Made by a program: the position numbers and the translations under genes | The notes under the pieces: generated by a model | The model's database searches: none | Told to the model about the DNA's origin: nothing | What the model saw: only the letters and a program-made list of their open reading frames with translations | Part shown: in pieces, positions 58,440 through 64,000 of the stretch | How the letters are laid out: each line of letters opens with the position of its first letter | Position numbering within the stretch: the first letter of the stretch is position 1 | Assembly (NCBI GenBank): GCA_038503075.1 | Contig: JBCAML010000018.1 | Coordinates: 1,116,001 to 1,180,000 of the forward strand | Reading direction: 5' to 3' | Length of the DNA: 64,000 bases | From: Gyromitra esculenta | Lineage: Eukaryota; Ascomycota; Pezizomycetes; Pezizales; Discinaceae

Positions 58440-59198
58440 ATGTCGCTCAAACGCCCCGCCAGCCCGTCCGTCTCCCCTCCGCCGCCCTCTAAACGAACGC
58501 CCCCACCGGACGCAGTGGAATCAACCTACTACTTCATCCTATGCCAGGTCTCCGCCACCACCCCCGACCACGCACGGTCGCGCACCCGGATATCGCGCTG
58601 CTACACCGCCGCCGCCGAAGCCGTGCGTTTCGTGCGCGACATGGTGCGCGGGTGGGAGCCGCACATTGAGCGCACGTGGGAGGAATTCGAAGACCTCCGC
58701 GAAGCAGCAGAGCGGGAGCCGGAGGAAGAGGGGGGAGAGGAGGAGGAGAGCAAGCTGCTGCTAAGAATCACGACAAGGTATTCCGTCTCCATGGACGATC
58801 TGCACCTGCTGTGCAGCGACATCGCCGTCGGCGAGCAGGTCACCATATCGGTGCAGCGCGAGGTCGTCTCCATCTTCAAGCCGCCGCCGCCGCCGCCGAT
58901 CCCGATGGAGGAGGTGTATGTGGTTGTGCAGAAGGACTATGGCGCGGATGGTGCAGGAGTGGTGGCGGCGGTGGTGTCGTCGGCGCTGCACGGCGCGTAT
59001 GCGGACAGGAAGAAGGCGAATGCTAAGGGGAGGAGGGTACTACGGCTGGTGGGAGGCGGGCTGGACGCCGTCGGGAGGATCAGGTGCAGACATGAGGAGA
59101 ATATGGACGAGGAGGGGCTGTACGGTGGGTGTGCGTATGTCGAGGAGGAGGGGAGGGGGAGGGTTGAGGTCGGGGTTGAGAGGCTGGATGTAAAGTAG
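58440..59198 (+). CDS. Hypothetical protein, single exon
   Basis: 252 aa, not recognised. Starts MSLKRPASPSVSPPPPSKR, a basic/Pro-rich motif resembling a nuclear localisation signal. A folded-looking part follows (ESTYYFILCQVSATTPDHA), then a Glu-rich stretch (REPEEEGGEEEESKLLLRI), a poly-Pro run coded by CCG repeats, and EEVYVVVQKDYGADGAGVVA with RVLRLVGGGLDAVGRI. G/C-ending codons are strongly preferred. No membrane span. It is neighbour to the other orphan at 57223 with no visible sequence similarity between the two. Confidence 0.6.
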   Translation: MSLKRPASPSVSPPPPSKRTPPPDAVESTYYFILCQVSATTPDHARSRTRISRCYTAAAEAVRFVRDMVRGWEPHIERTWEEFEDLREAAEREPEEEGGEEEESKLLLRITTRYSVSMDDLHLLCSDIAVGEQVTISVQREVVSIFKPPPPPPIPMEEVYVVVQKDYGADGAGVVAAVVSSALHGAYADRKKANAKGRRVLRLVGGGLDAVGRIRCRHEENMDEEGLYGGCAYVEEEGRGRVEVGVERLDVK

Positions 59199-59795
59199 GT
59201 TGGCAGTCGAGCTCTGGAAGAGTGGCTGTGATCTATCTCGCGCCTATGTATCGAGGACTGGGTACGAGATGACCATAATCTATGTAAAAGTATTACGCTC
59301 ACCGAAGCATAGCACACCTGCAAGAACCTAAGTTATGAATTTTAATCACAGCTTGGATGTCCGTGGCACTCCTACGACAGTCCGCAGGGTAGTCGAAGAA
59401 CGGAGGAAGCAATTTGGTAAGGAAGATTGCCATAGCTGGTTAGTGCTCTAGATACAAACCCCCTAACCATCGATTATTCAAGCAATTATCTGCCATGTAC
59501 CCGCCACCCATATATACACCAGGTTTGCCCAATTCCAAGAACCCCCATACTGCATGTGTCTGACCCAGTTTCTACACCACCGGCCGCCCGTATCCCAAAT
59601 ATATACCCCAAAACACTGCAATTACCTAGTGGGAAAATAATAATTAAATAAAAAATGCACCGAGAAATCCTTACCAAAGACGGATTAATAGCTGCAGCGC
59701 TGTCTAGATCTCGCCCATGCCCTTCTTTCCATAGCCTCCCCCCAGTTCCCCCCCCCCCGTTTATCCGCCCCCTCCTCGTCCTCCTCTCAACTTTA
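59199..59795. terminator. Convergent 3' region
   Basis: 597 bp between the hypothetical gene (+) and the kelch gene (-). No coding sequence assigned; it should hold both polyadenylation regions. Confidence 0.5.
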
Positions 59796-61694
59796 TCAAG
59801 ACCCGTTGAGCTCCGCCGGTGGCCGTTCCTCTTGAAACGCTGGCATTTCGTGTCTTTGCCAATAGTCGTTATCCTCAGTCATATAGCCCGACTGCGACTT
59901 TTCATCACTCCTGCTCTTCTTCCTCCTCCACAGGCAGAACACTACCGCCGCCAACGCCACCACCGCCAATCCCGCCACCACACCGCCCACAATCGCGCCC
60001 GTATTGCTCTTCTTCTTCTCCTCCCCCGGTTCAGCGGGGGGCGCACCAGCAGTTCCATTCCCACCGGAGTGATCCGACGTGCCGTTAAGGCCCGCGAACA
60101 GCGCCTGCACGCCCTCGTCCCAGCCCTTCGCCGGGCCCTTCGCCGCGCTATTCCACGCGGCGATCTTCGCAGGCTGGCTGTACGGCGCGGCGGTCGGGTC
60201 GAAGCGGTCGGTCCAGAGCATGGAGTTGAGGTTGAAGATCGAGACCGGGTTCATGCACACCGGGTCCCAGGGCGGAGGGTACGGCCCGTTGTTTTGGCGC
60301 CACCCGCCGAAGCGGATCATGTGTGGGCCGATGAGCTGGCAGGTTGTGCCCGAGAGCCGGACGCGGATGTCGGGGTCTTCGAAGTACCACCAGCGGAATG
60401 TCGGGATGGAGAGCATCCAGAAGCCGTCGATGTAGCTGTTTGCCTCTTAGCAGAGTTCGGGATTTGGGGGGAGGGGGAGGGGGAGGGGATGTTACTGTGA
60501 ATCTTGCACGTCGTTGAAGTCCCCGCCATACATAACTATCTCGTACGATGTCGAATTCTCCGACGCCAGCACGGAGCAGAAGTTGTGTCTAGAAACCGGC
60601 TGCCCCGCAATCTCCGACGACGTCCGCTGCGTATACCATTGTTTCCCGTCCATATCGTAGACATTGATCGTGTCCAAGCTGACCTAAGTAGTAGTTAAGT
60701 TTCTGCTTCCCCCCCCCTCAGGCTTCATGAGACTTACATCTCGAAACGCACCGACCGCAGTATCCTTTGCTCCTCCAAACTCTATCAACACCCCGTCTCC
60801 TCCCGGCACCGGTATGTGTATCAGCTGTCCTCTGTGCAGCGATCCCGTAGGAACATCCGCGGTGTCCAGCCGCGCGGACGCAGGCGGCGACTGGCCGCTA
60901 TCCATAACGACCAGCCGACTCTCGTACTCGGAGATCGGGCCGAACGCGAACGACTTGTCCATGGACGGGATGCTGGCGTACTGCAGATCGATCCAGTCCA
61001 GGAGAGCCAGCGAGACCACCGACCATGTCTGGTCCAGCGTGGAGAAGCGCCAGATGTTTGAGTCGTGGTCTTTGTAGTTCACGGAGCTGTCGTTCCTGGT
61101 GAAGTTGCCGGCGAACGTGTACAGCTCGGTGCCGGGCTGGTTGCGCCAGAGGGGGCTGCGACACGATATCGGGGCGGCTTTGGGTTTCCGGTAGGCCTGG
61201 TAGCTCAGCGTTGACCAGTCCACGCCTGTGAGCAGCTCGGTGAACGGTATGGCGAAGACATAGGTATCTGCAGTAGAGATTGGATAGCGGGTCAGACAAA
61301 AGTGGGAGCTGAGGGAAGAGACAGACAGTGTGGTCGACTTACTGATGTCGAGCCAGGGCGTGCAGTTCCCGCACTCTTGCTGGGTTATCACACCGCCGTT
61401 GATCCATAATGTGTTGTTCACCAGTACACCTATTCATTGTAACGCGTTGTTCAGTAGATGCCTTCAAAAAAAGGGAATAATAGTAAATAAAAACTCTGCG
61501 GGCAGGTTATGGGACTTACTTCCTGCACCTTCGATATGACAAATAGTTGAAACATTGAATGTCTGGATTGTCAAATCCGTGCTATCGATCGCTGTCTGTC
61601 TCGAAACCAACGAGGCCCGCAAAACCGAAAACTGAAGCGCGACCACACAGAAGAAGAGCCAGCATCTGCGGGAGTAGCTCAGCGCGACTTCCAT
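59796..61694 (-). CDS. Kelch-repeat type I membrane protein
   Basis: Secreted/membrane kelch protein of a filamentous-fungal family. Five exons on the minus strand: 61694-61520, 61429-61343, 61267-60738, 60683-60496 and 60435-59796; 539 aa, multiple of three. A signal peptide is at residues 1 to about 27 (RRCWLFFCVVALQFSVLRAS). Kelch-type blades show paired Gly plus Tyr/Trp: NNTLWINGGV, LYTFAGNFTR..SNIWRFSTLDQTW, LIEFGGA...DTINVYDMDGKQWY, IVMYGGDFND...DGFWMLSIPTFRWW and MIRFGGW...IFNLNSMLW. Near the C-terminus comes a Gly/Thr-rich stalk and one transmembrane helix (GAIVGGVVAGLAVVALAAVV) followed by RRKK, so the propeller is outside and a short acidic tail inside. Several N-glycosylation sequons (NSS, NGT, NFT). 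Likely a cell-surface protein of unknown partner. Confidence 0.92.
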
Positions 61695-64000
61695 GGAATA
61701 TCCTTAGCAGTCCAGACCCCCTGGATTTTCGGGCAAACCTAGCGCAGGAGCGATGTTTCTTGCTTTTGAGTAGTGATTTAGGATGCGCGATACCAGTGTC
61801 GGAAATATCAAAACGGTAGAGGTGCCTAGTAGGCAGAGAAATCGGCGCCTTGGTAAGTACTCGAGACAGGGGGGAAAGAAAGCAGAGATTTGTGTCTATT
61901 CTGTGTATATAGACATATAAAAAGCCGTCGGGTCATCAAGACTGCGCTGCAATTTGCCCAGCCCCAGCCTACTTAAGGTACTTCTCCCTGGCAAAGCAGA
62001 ACAGTTCCCCCCCGCTAGTGTTGACCGTTTCGATTATATGCCTTGGGCCTGGCTCCCTGCATTGATTATACACAGATTAGTACCTACGACCGGGGGTGCC
62101 TGTCTGGTTCCCCCCCTCCAGCCCATGACTAAACGGCCCGGCAGTGGCCCAGAATAAGGTGTGGCATCTCTACTTTGTATGCACGATAAAGAACTGCGCC
62201 GGGCCTGGGCGAACTATTAGGCCGCTGGGAATCAAGCTCATCTGGTGTAACAGCCACAGCAAAACATGCAAGTACCATAGCCCACAGCAAAAACATTTAA
62301 GCCAGCCTATTGAATAAACCCGGATACCCAGCTGGATCTTAGATATTCGATTCGAAATACTGCGACATCAATATTTTAGATGTGGCATAGCTATGTCTCC
62401 TAACCATTAGCCATCTTATAGATATCTGTCTGTCGAGTTGCATGGCTACCTCGCAAATATTAGCACACGCAGGTTGGCTATCGATCTGCACGCAATTACC
62501 CTAGGATCGAGTTATCGTAACGAGATTTTTCGCTACCAAGAGATGTGGTACTGTTGGAGGCAGGAATTGGGCGGACATAGAGTACCATGCACCACAGTTA
62601 ATTTGTTGGTGTTGACGGGATGCTATTGTATCTTTATTATTGCGAATCAAGTGATCATATACGATAACTAACCCCCCCTCTACCTCCCTAGAACTAATAC
62701 TTTTCTCTCAACTATAACTTCACACCCGGTGAAGACATTACGTATACCATTCCCCTCCGATCGCAATGCGCAGGGGATGCTTGAACGCACGTCAATAGCT
62801 CCTCGGATCAAAAATATCCCCTGTGCTAGAAAGCTCCATGACACGTCGCACAAGTTTGGAATTTTAGGTTAAACTCCGTTTCGGCCGGTAGCCGAACATG
62901 GTTTGATCTAAATTAGGAGCCATGTACTCTAACCACTTAATAAAGATAGGGTTGCGATGTCTGTTGATAGGTTGGCCGCACGGCTAACCAAACACCCTAA
63001 TTCAACGTAGGGCAGGAATATTCACACACACACGTGAATAAGTAAGAGCCTTGCCTCCTCCCCCCTACCGCATCAACGAAATTGGGCGTTTTTTGCTGAA
63101 CTGCTAAGCTTTGAAGAAGATGCTAAATATGTCAAACCTCGATTAGGTTTAGAAGCAGAGGATCTCGCTGGAAGAAGGTAGAGGGTTTTATAACCCATTT
63201 GGGGGAGTCTTCTGTGGGTTGATGTGCTCCGCCACCCCTACTTGCATATAAGATAGGAGTTGGCTTTTTCTCAACCCGCGGAAACCAAGCATTATCAATC
63301 TTCCATCAAGAACCCAACCTTGACTCCTCTGGAGTATCTTACTATGGCCTTTTTCTTCTTTTCTTCTTATGGGGTGAGTTAACGTTGCGGCTGACTTATC
63401 TTGGCTAGCAAAACGTGTCGTTTATATGTAGTTACTTCACCGCATTTCTCACCGTGATTCTGTGCCACACCACGTGGAGCCAACAAGCCAAAGTGTGCTA
63501 GTGCTGAGCCGCATCTGGAGCAGTACAGCTCGGCCTCGATATCAAGGACCGATTACCATTAAAGATCAGCTAGAATTTCCCCCCCCCCGACCCTGGTTTT
63601 TAAAAGGAATTGGGTAGAAAGGAGGTCGATGACTGTAGTTGGTTTCAGCAGCTGAGAATACTCTACAAGGCTCTTACATAACGCCTAGGGCAATAAGCAC
63701 CGAGTGATGGCCTGTGGTTGTTCAGCTCCATATTCAGCCGCAATGTGCACTCGGATCGATACCTATTCAGCGCTTTGCACTCTCACGTAAACTTGTCAGC
63801 CAGACTTACTCCGCAGTTGGCCAAACTCATACATACCTGTTGATACTTGCAGAGCTTTCCCGGGGGGGGAGTATCGAGAGGTGCGAATAAAACCCACGAA
63901 CTCGGTCAGCTAGCTACACCTCATGCACACAGGATTACTTACATATGTAGTATCGATATATGTTCCATTACTCCTAAATGCACAATGGCGGCGAATGCTT
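61695..64000. other. Gene-free end of window
   Basis: 2.3 kb upstream of the kelch gene. The region contains one short (CA)n run near 63024 and a C-run near 63581. Only weak ORFs, such as 62438-62671; none accepted. A gene could begin beyond the window edge. Confidence 0.55.

Noticed and set aside
62438..62671. 77-codon ORF near the window end
   Set aside because: No domain or start context; AT-rich intergenic DNA.
1..64000. CRISPR array, bacterial operon or secondary-metabolite cluster
   Set aside because: No regularly spaced direct repeats, no bacterial genes, and no synthase or tailoring-enzyme group; the sequence is ordinary fungal nuclear DNA.

Overview
The window is nuclear DNA of a filamentous ascomycete (Pezizomycotina). 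The evidence is short spliceosomal introns (mostly 40-120 nt) with GT..AG borders and CTAAC/CTGAC branch points, a FarA/CTF1-type Zn2Cys6 regulator, and single-copy fungal housekeeping genes such as BEM1, MCD4, MSP1 and an MRP21/bS21m homologue. No bacterial, organellar or viral genes were seen. About 14 protein genes are well supported, and several smaller hypothetical genes are weaker. Exon structures were worked out by hand from reading frame, splice signals and family similarity. For most genes the spliced length is an exact multiple of three.

Layout. 1-2.9 kb: gene-free. 2.9-7.5 kb: a divergent pair, nitronate monooxygenase (-) and a Thp3/LENG8-type SAC3-domain protein (+). 7.5-12.6 kb: long gene-free, pyrimidine-rich region leading into BEM1 (12.6-15.1 kb, polarity scaffold). 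15-24 kb: gene-poor, with two small hypothetical genes and a 608-aa acidic nuclear-type protein. 24-28.3 kb: a fumarylacetoacetase-fold/alpha-beta hydrolase fusion, a fold-back MITE, and the mitochondrial AAA ATPase MSP1. 28.3-37 kb: AT-rich, gene-poor compartment with a broken ORF, an F-box/ankyrin gene, one copy of a dispersed MITE-like repeat and tRNA-like relics. 37-45.6 kb: RBM25-like splicing factor (-), mitochondrial ribosomal protein bS21m (+), and the GPI-anchor enzyme MCD4 (+). 45.6-48.2 kb: intergenic, with a second MITE. 48.2-56 kb: FarA/CTF1-type transcription factor, a cytosolic LysM-domain protein, and thymidylate synthase (-). 56-64 kb: three orphan small GC-rich ORFs, the second copy of the dispersed repeat, a kelch-repeat type I membrane protein, and a gene-free end.

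The genes do not form one pathway; this is ordinary eukaryotic gene order with mixed functions, and there is no biosynthetic cluster. The most unusual object is the FAH-alpha/beta hydrolase fusion. Its FAH half has Gly at both positions where the family has metal-binding Glu, and its hydrolase half has Tyr where the catalytic His is expected. Other notable signals are three families of small inverted-repeat elements and a strong excess of the palindrome TACATGTA in non-coding DNA.
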